Below are positions 44,611 through 57,159 of a stretch of 64,000 nucleotides of DNA, in pieces. The stretch is taken from positions 40,828,001 to 40,892,000 of the forward strand of contig CM069873.1 of the NCBI GenBank assembly GCA_036172665.1, read 5' to 3'. How positions within the stretch are numbered: position 1 is the stretch's first letter; each line of letters begins with the position of its first letter. The DNA comes from Prosopocoilus inquinatus. Lineage: Eukaryota > Arthropoda > Insecta > Coleoptera > Lucanidae. The notes beneath the pieces are model-generated. The model saw only the letters and a list, made by a program, of their open reading frames with translations, had not been told where the DNA came from and did no database searches. A program made the translations under genes and the position numbers.

Positions 44611-45582
44611 ACGGGCGAATGCTTGTATTGTCTGTCGCAGAAACGTTATTAAACATCAAATGAGAGCAAAACATTTTTTCGTTTTTAAATACTTTGAATC
44701 ACTATGGGCCGGTTGCTCAGTCACAGTTTAACGTTAATCTTCAGTTAGCTTCCACCTATTCCTATGTAAAAAAAAAACTGAAGATTAAAGTTCGACTATG
44801 ACTGAGAAGTCGGGCCTGTGCGAACCGGACAATTTTTTTTTCATAAAATTACAATTATTTTCATTTGCCGAGTTTGAAAAGAATTTTTTTTGATGAATCA
44901 CCCTGTATTATTGTAAAGTATTTAATCATTGTTAATTAAATTGATTAATATTTTTGTAGTAAAAACATGAAATTAATACTATGTAAAGATGTTTTTACTT
45001 TATTTGAAAGTGTGAATTTTCATTTTCAATTTTTATTGTTTATTTTTATTTTGTTGTAAATTAGCAGTCGCTGTCGCCGGTCTATCAGTGATTTACTTTG
45101 TAAAAAAAAAACAATTTAGTGATCTTTTCGTTAATGCAAATTTACAGGGACCAAATGATTTTAAAATTAAATATGAAACATTAACAATACCCCCTTTTCG
45201 AAATTTTTTTTTAAAAATTCCAAGTTTGTTATAGGATTTTATTATAAAATACATACAATTTTTAAGAAAAAATTAAATATGGTAGAAAGTTAAACAGGAA
45301 TGTTCTAAAAATTTTTGAGATCTTCCCTAAGTTCTGGAATATTTAATTTATGAACAGAACAATACCAACATCTCCCCCAAGTTTGCGTGTATGTAAAGAC
45401 TTTTTCCTCATAATAATCCCGTTAAATATTATATTACCCAACAAAAAAATGGTATTTCATGGGATACAATATGTAATTAGAAAATTTAAAAATGTTATCG
45501 TTAGGCAATCAAATATTCCCAAATCCAATAAAATAACACAATCCCACATTATATAAACATCGGTGGCAAGGTACTTTGCGTC
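44611..45582. other. Intergenic upstream of the odorant receptor
   Basis: AT-rich. A short palindromic pair around GGTTGCTCAGTCACAGTTTA and its partner near 44800 is visible. A 68-codon frame at 45350-45556 has no receptor similarity. No promoter could be placed with confidence. Confidence 0.4.
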
Positions 45583-47709
45583 ATGCCTTCTGTGAGCTAC
45601 TTACATTACAACGTACTCCTGCTGAAGATAGCACGACAATACAAACTGAATGACTTCACGATTGCATGGAAAATCATTCATTATTCTATTAGGTTGTTTT
45701 GCTATCTTTTCTTACTTCTGTTTTTAATTGGCTTCATCATGGATATCAAAACCAAAGGTCCATTTAAATTCAATGAGACCGCACTGACTTATGGGTTTAT
45801 GAGTAAGTGGACATATATAGTAGACCTATTTTAAAATAGTTTTTAGTGAAGGTACCAAGAGTACAAAAAGTTTTCCCATATAGTGTGGGCTGTAGTTTTT
45901 TAGCACCTTACTTGATCTGTACCCTAAGCAAACATAACCAATTCTCCCAAATGTTATTATTGGATGTCACAGAAGAGTTAACATACGTGAACATGCCAAA
46001 AAATTACAGCAACAAACTAGATCGGAAAACTTTTTGTACACCTGTTACTAGGAGATAAAAGTTATAAATTCTTTTATTACCGTCACATGAGCAGATTTAT
46101 GTAAGGACTGGACTCCAACCCAATCCAATTTAAAATGGGGCTGCTATAAGTTATGAAGTTAAATTTTATCAAACCAAAAGAATTCACATTGTGTCGTAAA
46201 ACTTAACAAACCAAAATTGTTATTTTAGGTGCAACTATAACGGTTGTACAAAGAACTGTTTATTATTACTTCTGCGATTATAAAACGGAGAAGTTGGTGT
46301 TAAGAATGAACGAATTCTTTATTTATGAAACTAGCACTGGGCTAGAGGAAAAGAACATGAAAAGCTGCATAACTGTGTCCAACAGACTGACGTTTGGTTG
46401 GGTAATTTATGGGCAAGTGGCTTGGTTGGCTTTTTCTCTCATACCATTATTCTACGTAAACGAACATCATAGGTGAAAGTTGATTTAAATTGTTGTTAGA
46501 CTTATAAAGACAAACCTTATTTCAGATTTTTGCCAATGCCCATGTGGTTTCCTTACGATTGGAAAGCATCGCCAAAATATGAAATGAGTTACATTTTTCA
46601 AGGATGTTTAGTGTTACTAATGGCTCTGTTACATTCAACGACAGACATGTTTTTTGCTGCTGTAATACTACTAACTTCCAACCAATTTGAACTATTAGGT
46701 ACGAATTAATGTGAAGCGTTTAAAAAATAATCCAAGGTTAATAGAGTTTTCGATTGGCTGTACTATTGCGCACTGAGTGTGTTTCTATCTCGGTTCAGCT
46801 TGATGTAATAAGAAGAGATAGAGTAATTTATCCTAAGTACACATCGGCGCAGCCAGTCAAAAACGTTATAAGTATAATTTGGTTGCAGGTTGGGAATTTA
46901 AAAATTTAATATACAGTTGCCTTTTGGATAACGGCGTGTCCAAAGAAGCAGTGTCAATATTTCGAGAACAGTTCAACGGTTACATTTCTGGTACAATGGC
47001 GTAAGCTTATATTTTATTTTGCAAAAAATACATGTTGCAAATTAGTATTTATTTTAGAAATATTACAAACATGGATTTCAGTATAATATACATGGTTTGT
47101 GAGTCAGCAAGATTTAATAACAGCATGACTAGACGTATGAATAAACTAATTCAATTTCATCAGGAGTTACTGTCCTTCTGTGCAGACTTGGAGGATTTCT
47201 TTTCACCATTGATGTTGGCGTTTTATATAATTATTATGTCGGCTGCATTGTTCTTGAATTTTGCAGTTATTATGGTAAGATATAATCATTTCATATAAAA
47301 TAAATATAGGGAACGAAATAAAAATTTTGTGGAGAAAATTATTAATCTTGTGGTCTTTGCAGTCAAGGGACTTATCGTTGGTGTATTCTTGTGTGCCCCT
47401 TTGCTTAGCTGCGTACTTAGAAGTATTTTTCCCATGTTTCATGGCAAATATTTTGTTAACTGAGGTGTGTATGATTGTTTGCGTTAATATAAACAGCAAA
47501 GGAATATTTACAACTACTTAAAAGTACGTTTTTAGGCACAGAAATTGCAAATGGACTTGTATGAATTCCCATGGTATATCTGCAATAAAGAATGTAAGAC
47601 GAACGTGAAATATCTTTTGCACAAAATGCAGATGCCTACTACGCTTACCGTAGGAAAATTTTCTAATTTGGATTTATCCCTTTTTCTCTGGGTAATAAAT
47701 CAAGCTTAG
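45583..47709 (+). CDS. Odorant receptor, 7tm_6 family
   Basis: Seven exons: 45583-45802, 46229-46472, 46526-46698, 46889-47000, 47058-47274, 47363-47464, 47536-47709; 413 residues, GT-AG joins, phases fit. Insect odorant receptors are seven-helix membrane channels that act with Orco in sensory-neuron dendrites; the N-terminus is cytoplasmic. Hydrophobic segments are visible, e.g. LFCYLFLLLFLIGFI (exon 1), WVIYGQVAWLAFSLIPLF (exon 2), an exon 3 pair of helices, and FSPLMLAFYIIIMSAALFL (exon 5). Family signatures are LIQFHQELLSFCADLEDFFSP and, near the C-terminus, MPTTLTVGKFSNLDLSLFLW. I let exon 7 read through GTAATAAAT to the TAG at 47707; a donor there and a further small exon are the alternative. 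No ligand can be inferred. The broken copy at 51926-63776 shares exon sizes, so the two come from tandem duplication. Confidence 0.88.
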
Positions 47710-50700
47710 GATGTTTAGGGCATTGACAGGTTACGCAGTGTGCTGCCTACCAGAGGCGTAATAAGATTATGCTGAGGAATTTAACGTACAGAACAGCCAG
47801 CAGCTCAGTCGTGACGGGCTTAAAGCTTTGCTTGAACGCGAGAGAAATAGAGCGCCACCTAATTTTAACCAGAGATCAAGGAAATGATTAAAACAGTTTA
47901 ATATCGATAATTAGTAAAGTAATACCCTCAAAGTATAGCCTTGAAAACACCAGAATGGCGCGTGCGCACTGTAAAAGTTAACAAATGGACGTCTTTATTA
48001 AGTTCAATACGGAAGTAATATCATAGTCAAAATAACTAGTAACAGAGCCGCTACCAAAGGCAAAATCAAACGTTAACTGAATTTCATGACGTTAGTCATC
48101 TAAGGCGTTAAAGGTTCGTAAAAGAAATCAAATGCGATCTAAGGCCATATCCACATTAAAACAAGGCACTTTCCATCTGATTGCTGTTTTCAGTCATTAG
48201 TTCGGTACTATAACCGCAGAACTGCGGAAGTCGTATTCGCACGCTGATATGAGAAGAGTTTCGTCGAAGCCGATACGAGAAATGCTTCGCAGAGCCGGTG
48301 AGAAAGGTATCGGTATACTAAAATATCTTACAAGAAAGAGGCGGGTACATAAGCTGTTACGAAAAGGTCATAACATAAGATCCTCTACGGAAAGGTAATT
48401 ACAAAAAGCCTCTAAGCCGACCGCACACCCCGGACGTTCACCAGCGCACAATAAAATTTCATTACGCGATTGTGTAGAAGATACAAAGTTTAAAAAAAAA
48501 TTAGGCATAAATTCTTTACGAGTGATTACTACGATACAACCGCTCAGTACGACATTTTACGTACAATATAAAACAAATAAATTGTTGCAAAATGTCGAAC
48601 TGATCGGTTGTGTCTGGTCAGTAGTAATCACTCGTGAATAATTTGTGCCTAAATTTTTTTTAAACTTTGTATCTTCTACACAATCGCGTAATGAAATTTT
48701 GACTGTGTGCCGGTGGATGTCCGGGGTGGCATAGTGTGCGGTCGGCTTAGAGACTTCTTGGGATGACCTTTCCGTAGAGGGTCTTATGGTGGACGTCCGC
48801 TTAGTGTGACGGTCGTCTAAGGGAAGCAAATCGGGACAATAAAAACTTGAACGAAAGAGCAATAATCTCAAATCATACCTGTCGAACGGCTGGAATAAGC
48901 TTCCAGTTTTCCGGGGCACTAAATTATAGTCGGCCGAAGCCCTAACAAACGAAACCAGCCAACCAACGAAAACTGTACACTGTCCTCCACACAGACACAC
49001 CGCGAAATGAGTCTGAGCCCTCTCAAAAAAAAAAAAAACAGCATGCCCTAGGGATATCGAGACGACACTGAGCGGAAAGAGCACGTTTCAAGTTAATAAA
49101 GCCACCACTTGGCTACTCCCCGAAGGTGCGAAAGAAGGAAACAAAGCTGGGTAATATAAGCGAAAATCAACTGAGTAAGATCTGACGTCAGTTAGAGCCA
49201 GTCTCTGCAAAAACAAAGCCGATAAATATCTTGTTTTATTATTAACAGCCGCAAGGCCAAATTTTATGGCTTCGTCTAAACTAGGGATAAACAAAAGGTT
49301 GAATTCCCACGAATCATTGTGAAATACAAATCGGTCCCGAATTATTGTGAGACCAATGCTGCAAAATACAGTTTCAAGCCGAGACGAGCGAAACTAAGCT
49401 AAGCGAAACTAAGGTTTGGTCACCTGCTTAAAAATTCCAACTAAAGTTTGCAGGCCACAACTTATTTTTTAGTGAAAATAATCCCAGGTTGCATGGTGCA
49501 TTAGTTATGGAAACAGTATCCATTCGTGATGATTTCTCTTTTCAGTAACAAAATAAAAGTTGCGAAAACTAACTTTGATATGTCTTAACAATGAGAAAAG
49601 TAATCACAGCTTATAAAAAGGCAGAAATAACTATTTTTTTATTTTATATAGTTAAACCACCTAGAAGTAATTTGTCTTATTTGTCATAAGCACAATGGAA
49701 TTTCTAAAACGGTATTTATAACTGTAGGAGTTAAGTTTTCTGACTAAAAAGTAAGTTACGGTAGCATAAACAATACAATAAAACAAATTATTATATATTA
49801 TAAAATTACCATGTATTTTTTAAGCGTGTAAGTTTATGGGGAGGCATTTTATATCTTCATTGTCCAAACTTCGCTTCGCTTAGCTTTAGTAGCCGCGTCT
49901 ACGTAAGATTACATAGGAGCCAATTTAAAGAAAAGAATTAGTTTCGCTTTCAGTGGCATCTCGGCTTTATAACGTTCAAATAGTGAGCTCGTAAAATTTA
50001 TTACGAAGCGTCTCTGAAGTAAATTTTAAAAAACTTGCGAGCAAAATAGATCGAGCAGCGTGGAAAAATATTAACGCTGTAAAATAATGCTTTGCACTGC
50101 GACGAAAATTGCAACATAAAATTATTTTTACTGCAATAAATGAAGACGAAGAAAACTCAAAACCAGACATCTAAGTCACCATATAATTATTGCATTACAT
50201 TGATCAACAAAATTTAACTTTTTGAATGTTTCTGAAATGAAAATGCTAATTTTTTTATAAAAAGTAATGTATTAAACACAAAAATAACAACGGAAACAAT
50301 TTGACAATTTGGCAATTTGGTTAAAAAAAATAGCTTATGGTATTTTGTGTCTTTAAGAAGCTTCACCATAAATATAGCAAAAAACATCCACTATATTTAC
50401 ACAAAAATAGAGAATTGTTGCAAAAACTAACATTAGGTAACATAAAATCACTTCTTAACACATTTTGGTTTATTCTATAAACATGTCATCTCGATTGTTA
50501 TACTTGTTACGTAACTATATAACATATGATTTCCTAAACACCGATTCTCTTCAACTGATTGTTATGCCGTTTTGAAGTGTCAGTGGAGGATTGCTGTGGT
50601 TGCTATGGTTACGTATAAATTCATTTCTCTTCAGTTATTGTTAGATATACATTGAAATTAGTTAATGCCTACACATGAATATCACAGAAAAAATATATGA

Positions 50701-51925
50701 TTTTTTTTATTTAAACGTCAGGTTTATTACACAAAAGTGGGTATTTTTTAACCTACTGGGTCCAGGGTTTTGTGACAGTTTCACTTTTATTCATTCCCTT
50801 GGTTATATAAGCAAAAAGAACTCCCAATTAATACAGCTATTTCTGTATGTCAAGTTAAAGAAGGGAACTTTATCTTCGAAACGAGAGCTAAAAAAATATT
50901 TTACAGTCGTATTGTAAGTACTTATGATTTGGCTATTTTTATTTCGGAAATAATTTTAATGTTGAACAGTGTTATTAAAATAAATACGGTGCGAAATTCT
51001 CCATATACAGGGTACTCTGAACACGGTTTTTGACTTAGTAACAAGTATGGAGGCCAATGTATAGATAATATGAGTATACGCAACCCATCAATGCCCGAAG
51101 AATCCTAATTCTGGTATAATTGTTTTGAAAATAAATTAGCTCAGGCCTTGTTTTTTAATAACTGAATTTTTTCAGAGCATGCAAACTCTGAATTCTTATA
51201 GCATCGTTCTGTATCAGCTCACCGAATAAAAGGCAAACAGTTTATGCCATGATTTCCAACTAAGCAAAAATATCGACACTGCAAAGTCATGGATAAATCT
51301 ACAAGGAGTTTTAGTGAAAAATAAGTTTACTAACATGCATTAATTCACATACGTAAAAAATAGATAAATTATTTTAGAATTTTAAAACTGAATATTTTGG
51401 ATTTAATAAATGCTTTATTAGTGTGCAACTGTATTTTTTTAATTTCATCATTAATAAAATCATGTTTAATAAAATAACTATTTCCTAGGACAGATTGTAA
51501 AATCTTGACAACTTCTTCACTCAAAATTTTAAAAAATATTATCTCATCAGTCATTAACGTTCACGAAATATGTATGTGTGTACTTACGTACTAGAAGAGT
51601 AATAAATTCTTAATCATAATGGTTCTAGAAATATTTAACAGGTAACAGATGTTGACACAGCTTGATAATTTATTAAGCGAAATCTGGGTCCTTGTCGACA
51701 TGTTATTAGCAGTTTTTCAGAAACTTGTTAATCAAATATTACGTTACATATCAAATAGACTTGTAAATATTAAACAAATTGACCCCCTTTTGCTCACATA
51801 CATCATTCAAAACAATGTCGCCTATGGTTTATATGCGTTCCAACATCTTTTTGTTAAGATTTTTGGGGCTTTACAAATTAAATCAAACATCGGTTATGTG
51901 AAAAATAACGTATTACTTTACTAAA
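47710..51925. other. Intergenic between receptor and receptor pseudogene
   Basis: No host gene recognised. The part 47760-49420 is less AT-rich than its surroundings and contains a long inverted repeat (48382-48780); it is probably element-derived but has no recognised protein. 49420-51925 is plain AT-rich DNA. Open frames on either strand here show no family pattern. Confidence 0.45.
48382..48780. repeat. Long inverted repeat (hairpin of about 170-190 bp arms)
   Basis: Arm 1 (48382-48557) carries CCTCTACGGAAAGGT, CTAAGCCGACCGCACACC, TTTCATTACGCGATTGTG and GAGTGATTACTAC. Arm 2 (48588-48780) carries their reverse complements in reverse order (GTAGTAATCACTC, CACAATCGCGTAATGAAA, AGTGTGCGGTCGGCTTAG, ACCTTTCCGTAGAGG). 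The loop is about 30 bp. Mismatches and small indels exist. A transcript would form a long double-stranded stem. Confidence 0.8.
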
Positions 51926-52430
51926 ATGTTTTACAGTACCTTTCTTCTGCTTTTCTTAATTAGCTTCGCCATGGATATTAAAAGCAAAGGAGCGTTGCAG
52001 TTTACCGCAACCGCTCTGAGTTACGGATTTTTCTGTAAGTAAAATTGATGATATTAATTAGGTATTAATAAGATCAGGAAAAACCTCTGAGTTGCTTTTT
52101 ATTTTATTTTTTATATTTATTTCGAATTTCGAGGTCGTCGTCTCTTCTGATAGAAACTCGTTGAACATGGTAGAGTCTTTTTCTTTCTGCATAGAAAATC
52201 GTCCCTTTTAAATTACACCTATATGGAAAATCCAACAAGACAAAATATTAAAAAAAAACCAAAAACGGAAGTAACTTCAAATCTGAAAGCCGCCCAATTC
52301 GTGTCAAATACTCATTCCATGGCTTTCAAAAATTAGGACTGAATTTTTAACGTTTCATGTTTACTCTGCTACTTTTTAAAAAATATTACTAATTAATAAA
52401 TATTAAATTCGTAATGCGATCATTCTGGTG

Positions 52431-52526
52431 CAAACCAGAGCGGAAACGGTGCGGTGTCGGTACGGCCATAAGAACATACAAATCCGCCACCGAAACCGTC
52501 GCCGCGCGCGGTTCCGCTCTGGTTTG
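52431..52526. repeat. 96-bp GC-rich foldback
   Basis: CAAACCAGAGCGGA (52431-52444) and its exact reverse complement TCCGCTCTGGTTTG (52513-52526) bound a GC-rich core (CCGTCGCCGCGCGCGG) in very AT-rich surroundings. Looks like a small MITE. Confidence 0.65.
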
Positions 52527-52636
52527 TTTGCCTTAGTGTTTTCACTGGTTTAGATCGAAAAAATACTTTCCGATTCTGAATATGAAATATCGCTGCTTTC
52601 AAAGTATTGAAACCATTTGATACCCAAAAAAATATC

Positions 52637-52766
52637 GAAAAGCTTAAGTAGCGATAACCTGCGATCGCTTTTTAACCTGACTCTAGAACTATGCTTCTGC
52701 TGAAGCAGCTGTACAGAGAATGCTCGAGGGATCCTCTGCAATGAAAAACGATTTGCAACAAAATTT
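52637..52766. mobile_element. Repeat C insertion with 13-bp target duplication
   Basis: CCAAAAAAATATC occurs at 52624-52636 and at 52767-52779. The 130 bp between them are a diverged, shortened repeat C in the + orientation, recognised by TGCGATCGCTTTTTAACCTG, AGCAGCTGTACAGAG, ATGCTCGAGG and AAACGATTTGCAACAAAATT. It carries the half of the unit with the structured segment but without the CTGATGA box. Confidence 0.75.
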
Positions 52767-52826
52767 CCAAAAAAATATCAATTCTTATGAAAGTATAGAA
52801 ATATCGCACGCATCTCTAGTCACACT

Positions 52827-53128
52827 TGTAATAAATAATAATTAACCTTTTTCGAATTTGTTCAATGTTATAAATAATAAAGAAATGTTTCTCACTTCTT
52901 TACTGCAAATTTTTTGTTTTTCAGTGAAACCACTTTATGTCGTAACTTATGCATCTTTATTTAGTGAAGACTCGATACATACTGAACATGTTTATTTTTT
53001 ATTCCTCTCAGCAATTTTCCCTGGCTTCGCGGCGCATCCGTTGCGCTTGTCTTTTAGACGCTAAATCAACACCGGATGCACCGCGGGAACTTTCCATAAA
53101 ATGTAATGAAATATAATATTCTGTTACA
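52827..53128 (-). repeat. 3' LTR of the gypsy element
   Basis: 302 bp bounded by TGTAAT/ATTACA-type ends (TGTAATAAATAATAATT... to ...TATTCTGTTACA on +). About 95% like the LTR at 58406-58708 by hand alignment. Confidence 0.9.
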
Positions 53129-53137
53129 CCTCCCTCG
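53129..53137 (-). other. Polypurine tract of the gypsy element
   Basis: On the minus strand the bases directly before the 3' LTR read GCGAGGGAGG, a purine run at the position where plus-strand DNA synthesis is primed. Confidence 0.55.
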
Positions 53138-53466
53138 CAGCAAAGGAAAAATTTAGATTAGATTAGAATTTAAATTTTTCTAAAATATTAGTACTTATAG
53201 TAAAAGTTTCTAAAATATTAGTACTTATAAGTAAGCAAAATTTCTTAACCCAAGCGTATACTAATAAAATTGATAATGAAGCGAAATTCTTAGCCTATCC
53301 CACATTTCTAGATAACCTTATGCGTAATAAAATATCGAAATAAAATTCTTAAACTACGCACTTTCAAAATAAGACTGCAAAATAAAATTCTTAAACTTAA
53401 ACATACCCTCTGAACTAACTCTTTTGCGCGCAAATTCCTTCCTAACACCTTTTCATCATATTTTTT

Positions 53467-54671
53467 TTAATTAGTCTGTTCGTGGTATTTTTTCACTCTA
53501 TTGTTATGCATTTTCACCATTGCATTTTTTATTTTCAGATTTATATTTGGTGACTCCACACTTATAACTTTAAACGGTCCTTGATATAAGGGTTCGAGTT
53601 TGTTATTTGTTTCAATATTTAACAAAACCTTATTGTTAAACTTATAGCTAACATTATTGTTATATTTTTTATCTAACATACGTTTTCTGTTCATTTTAGA
53701 TTCAATCAGATTATTTTTCGCGTCTTGCCAGGCAGACTGCAATCGAAATTTTAATTCAAGAGGATAACTCTCAAAATTATATATTGGATCTATATTACTC
53801 ATTATACTACTCGGCAAATTACTTTTTTCCCAAAAACTAACTCATACGGTGTGTATTTTGTTTCTGTGTGTATACTGTTATTAAAAGAAAAATACCAAAA
53901 CGATACCCAAGAACTCCAAGTATATGGAAATTTAGCTATTTGAATACGCAAATAAGCGCCAAGGTGTTTACGTGTATTTTATAATGACCCTAGAGTTTGA
54001 TGATATGCAGTGCTATTAATTTGTTTAATGCCTAAAATTTTTGCTGTCTCTTTAAATATTTGTGCCAAAAATTCTGTCCCTTGGTCAGAAACAATTTCAT
54101 TTGGTATCCCAAATTTTAAATAAAATTATTAACAAATGCTTTAGCTACTGTTTCTGATTCTTTGTCTTTAATAGGATATCCTTCTACAAATTTGGTAAGC
54201 TCACATTGAACTGTTAAAATGTATCTGTTATCATCATTATCTTGGTTTAACGGTCCTACAAGATCTAGGTAAATTTTTTGGAATGCCGAAGATGCTGTGG
54301 TGGTGATTGCTAACGGTCCCATATGAGGTCTCGAATATTTATATCGTTGGCAATCATCACATTTGGCTACAAATTTATTGACATCTTCTAAGTTTTCCCA
54401 AAAATAGTGTTTTTTTTTAATATTAGCGTACATACGGTTTACCTGCATGTCCTCCCGTATGGAGATGATGAAAATCGTTCAAAATTATTTGACGTGTTTG
54501 TTTACAGTCGATTCTTTTCGCATTGCTAATAACGCAGATTTTAATATTATAATCTTGGAGTGAACGAAGCTCCTTCGATAAACGGGCAATCAAGTTTTTA
54601 TTTTCTTTACTTTTAAAAATACACAATTGCGGAATTCCATATTTCCTGCATATATTCTGCAAACATCTCAA
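53467..54671 (-). pseudogene. Gypsy integrase, broken
   Basis: In element direction: the zinc-binding part with HHLHTGGHAG (His-His) and CDDCQRYKYSRP (Cys-Cys), the first catalytic Asp in IYLDLVGPL, the second in EIVSDQGTEFLAQIF (about 54070-54100), then LGSL followed by a TAA at 53979-53981 exactly where the catalytic Glu is expected, then the C-terminal part (LLNIETNNKLEPLYQGPFKV) ending at 53467. Frame changes lie near 54430 and 54115, and also before 53817. The family role is joining of element DNA to the chromosome; this copy cannot do so. Confidence 0.85.
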
Positions 54672-54747
54672 CTCTGCGTCTAGGGCAAGTGTTGATCGAT
54701 AATGTTGCTTAATAAAAATTATTTGTTTCTTTGTATCGTATAAAATA

Positions 54748-55167
54748 TTACCCGATTTTTATCAAATCCTTACTGTAAACACCTTTTGTGTCAGTAAACT
54801 GTAACTCCCTGAGTTCTACAGAGTTCATTGGTTTTTTCAATAATTCAACTATTCCTGGGTGGTCATTAGCATCCCTCTCTTTATTGTGGGGTTTAGTCTG
54901 TAATGCTGAATTTTGTTTTGTATGAGATCTAGTAACTAGTTTTTCAAGTAAAAGCCTAAATTTAGTTAATCTAGATGATGGATTGTTCATGCCAAATAAA
55001 TATACTAAAGGTCTGTGATCAGTAAAAATTTTAAACTTCCGCCCATATAGATAAGGCCGAAAATGTTTTATTGCCCAAACAATGGCTAGGAGTTCCTTCT
55101 CAATTGTAGCATAATTTATCTCAGCCTTATTCAATGCTCTACTGGCATAGGCAATTGGTTTTTCGTC
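54748..55167 (-). pseudogene. Gypsy RNase H domain
   Basis: Follows the RT frame after an in-frame TGA (55168-55170). KPIAYASRALNKAEINYATI and EKELLAIVWAIKHFRPYLYG and FTDHRPLVYLF are the standard gypsy RNase H motifs. The C-terminal part of this frame departs from the family (HTKQNSALQTKPHNKERDAN), so it is probably also damaged. Confidence 0.8.
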
Positions 55168-56270
55168 TCAATTTGAAAGAACTGCGCCTATCGCGTAACC
55201 TGAGGCATCTGTTTGTAAAATAAATTCATTTTTCGCTGAAAAATTTGGATACTGCAGAATGGGTGGGCTACTTAAGGATTTTTTTAGAGATTCAAAAGAA
55301 TTTTGGCATTCTGTATCCCAATGAAATTGTACAGATTTGCGACTTAATTTATTTAAAGGGTTTGCGATCTGAGCAAAATTCGGTATAAATTTACGATAAT
55401 AATTTGCAAAAGCTACAAATCGTTTAGTTTCATCTGCATTAGTGGGAACTGGATAATTTTGAATTACAAAAATTTTATCTGGATCGGGGGAAATGCCTTC
55501 CGACGAAATAACATGCCCTAAATATAAAATCTCCTTTTTCAGAAATTGACATTTTGTAGGATTTAATTTCAAGTTGACGTCTCGTAATCTGTTAAGAACT
55601 TTTATTAAATTTTGATTATGGTTTTGTAAACTGTTTCCTAATACAATAAGATCGTCAAGATACACGAAGCATGATTCAAAATTTAATCCGGCAATCGCGA
55701 TAGTCATAACTCTTGAAAAAGAATTAGGACTAGTTTTAAGCCCCATTGGTAAACGAGTCATTTGAAATTGACCTTCATTAGTAGTAAAAGCTGTATATTT
55801 CCTACTTGATGGTTTTAGCTCAACCTGATAATAACCCTGAGAAAGGTCTAGATGAGAAAAATAAAAAGCTTCCGACAATGAATCCAAAATTTCTGTAATG
55901 TTAGGCAAAGGGAACCGATCATCGTCGATATTTTTATTTAACAGTCTGTAATCAACTACGACTCTCCATTTTTTGTTACCATTGGAGTCGCCTTTCTTTG
56001 TAACAATTAATAAAGGAGCTGGCCAATTTGATTTGCTCTCTTCAATAATACCGTCCCTTAACATTTTACTTATTTGTCTATTTATTTCGAACTTTTGAGC
56101 TTGCGGTAAACGATATGGTTTAACATAGACTGGTTTTGCGTCATTTTTTAATTTAATAGTTTCTTTGATAATATTTGTGACTGTTACTGGATCATTATCT
56201 AAAAGGAAAACATCAGAATATTTTGCGCAAATTTTTTGAATTAATTCTTTTTTTCTTTATATTTAATTAT
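55168..56270 (-). pseudogene. Gypsy reverse transcriptase domain
   Basis: An open frame through the whole RT core: KPYRLPQAQKFEINRQISKM (frame continues upstream of the first ATG at 56064), MLRDGIIEESKSNWPAPLLI, HLDLSQGYYQVEL, FTTNEGQFQMTRLPMGLKTS, and the active site CFVYLDDLIV. The connection region ends near QTDASGYAIGAVLSN at a TGA. The domain itself looks intact; it would be translated as part of a longer pol, so the ATG is not the real start. Polymerises element cDNA in family members. Confidence 0.9.
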
Positions 56271-56331
56271 ATAGTTCGAAATTTGATAATTGTAGTGTAT
56301 CTGGTTTCTAATTTTAATTTCTTTATCGTTA

Positions 56332-56884
56332 TTATTTAGTATACGAACTGGAATAATATGTGAGCTTGATCTTGCCTGCGGTAAATACACCTTCACAGAT
56401 TTTATTCGGTAACACTACACAATCTTGATTATTATCAACCCAAAAATATTGGATAGTTTCACAAGGCGGGGGAATTGTTGTAAAAATGTCATATTTAGAT
56501 TCCAAGGGGGTTGTGCATTTACGTTTGCCATTCCAAAATGTGAATAAAAATTTTTCAAAATCGATAACAGCATTGTGTTCTGTTAAGAAATCTGATCCGA
56601 TAATTCCATTCAAATCACATCTAAAATCTTTTACGACATGAAATTCATGTTTAAATTTATCGTCTTCTAACTGCAAAGAAACACAAACTGATCCAATTGA
56701 TTTTGTTGATCGTGCAATCCCATTAATAGTTAATTGCCTGGAGGTATCAATAATTTCATTAGGTTTTAAATTTTTTTTTTAATTATACTAATACTTGCAC
56801 CTGTATCCAAAAGAAATAGTAATTCAGTGTCTTCATATTTCAGCTTGATATAATTCATACCGTTCAAATTCAAAATTACAGTTC
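56332..56884 (-). pseudogene. Gypsy aspartic protease region
   Basis: The active-site motif FLLDTGASISII is visible at about 56775-56810. After a long A-run (56767-56780 region, T-run on +) the frame changes, and a second frame carries LNGIIGSDFLTEHNAVIDF, the usual GxD-FL protease C-terminal motif, ending at 56332. The homopolymer makes slippage, either natural or in the assembly, a likely cause. Confidence 0.75.
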
Positions 56885-57159
56885 CGATAGTTTTAGTCTC
56901 GAAAAAACCGATTATCTCTGGATGATGTATCTACTGGTTCCACGCAAAACGCATTGCCATGATTTGCCGTACGCCCTCGATTACTTGCTTGAACTCGGTT
57001 TATCCCTTGCGATGATCGACTTTGTCCGCGAGCTTGATTAAAATTATGTGAACGACTAATATCGTTATTACGGTTTTCGGTATTTGAATTAAAGGAGCGT
57101 CTGAAATTTTGAGGTGTTTTGAGATATTGTTGTGAAGAACTCTGTTAGTATTTCCGCGG

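Noticed and set aside
48557..49084. 175-codon open frame on the minus strand
   Set aside because: It overlaps the long inverted repeat, has no domain pattern and a low-complexity Phe run from a poly-A stretch. Probably chance opening in less AT-rich DNA.
51649..51924. 91-codon frame just before receptor-pseudogene exon 1
   Set aside because: Different frame, no receptor similarity, and a stop separates it from the receptor remnant.
53129..53466. Possible envelope gene of the gypsy element
   Set aside because: Only about 340 bp lie between integrase end and LTR, without a signal peptide, cleavage site or membrane segment.
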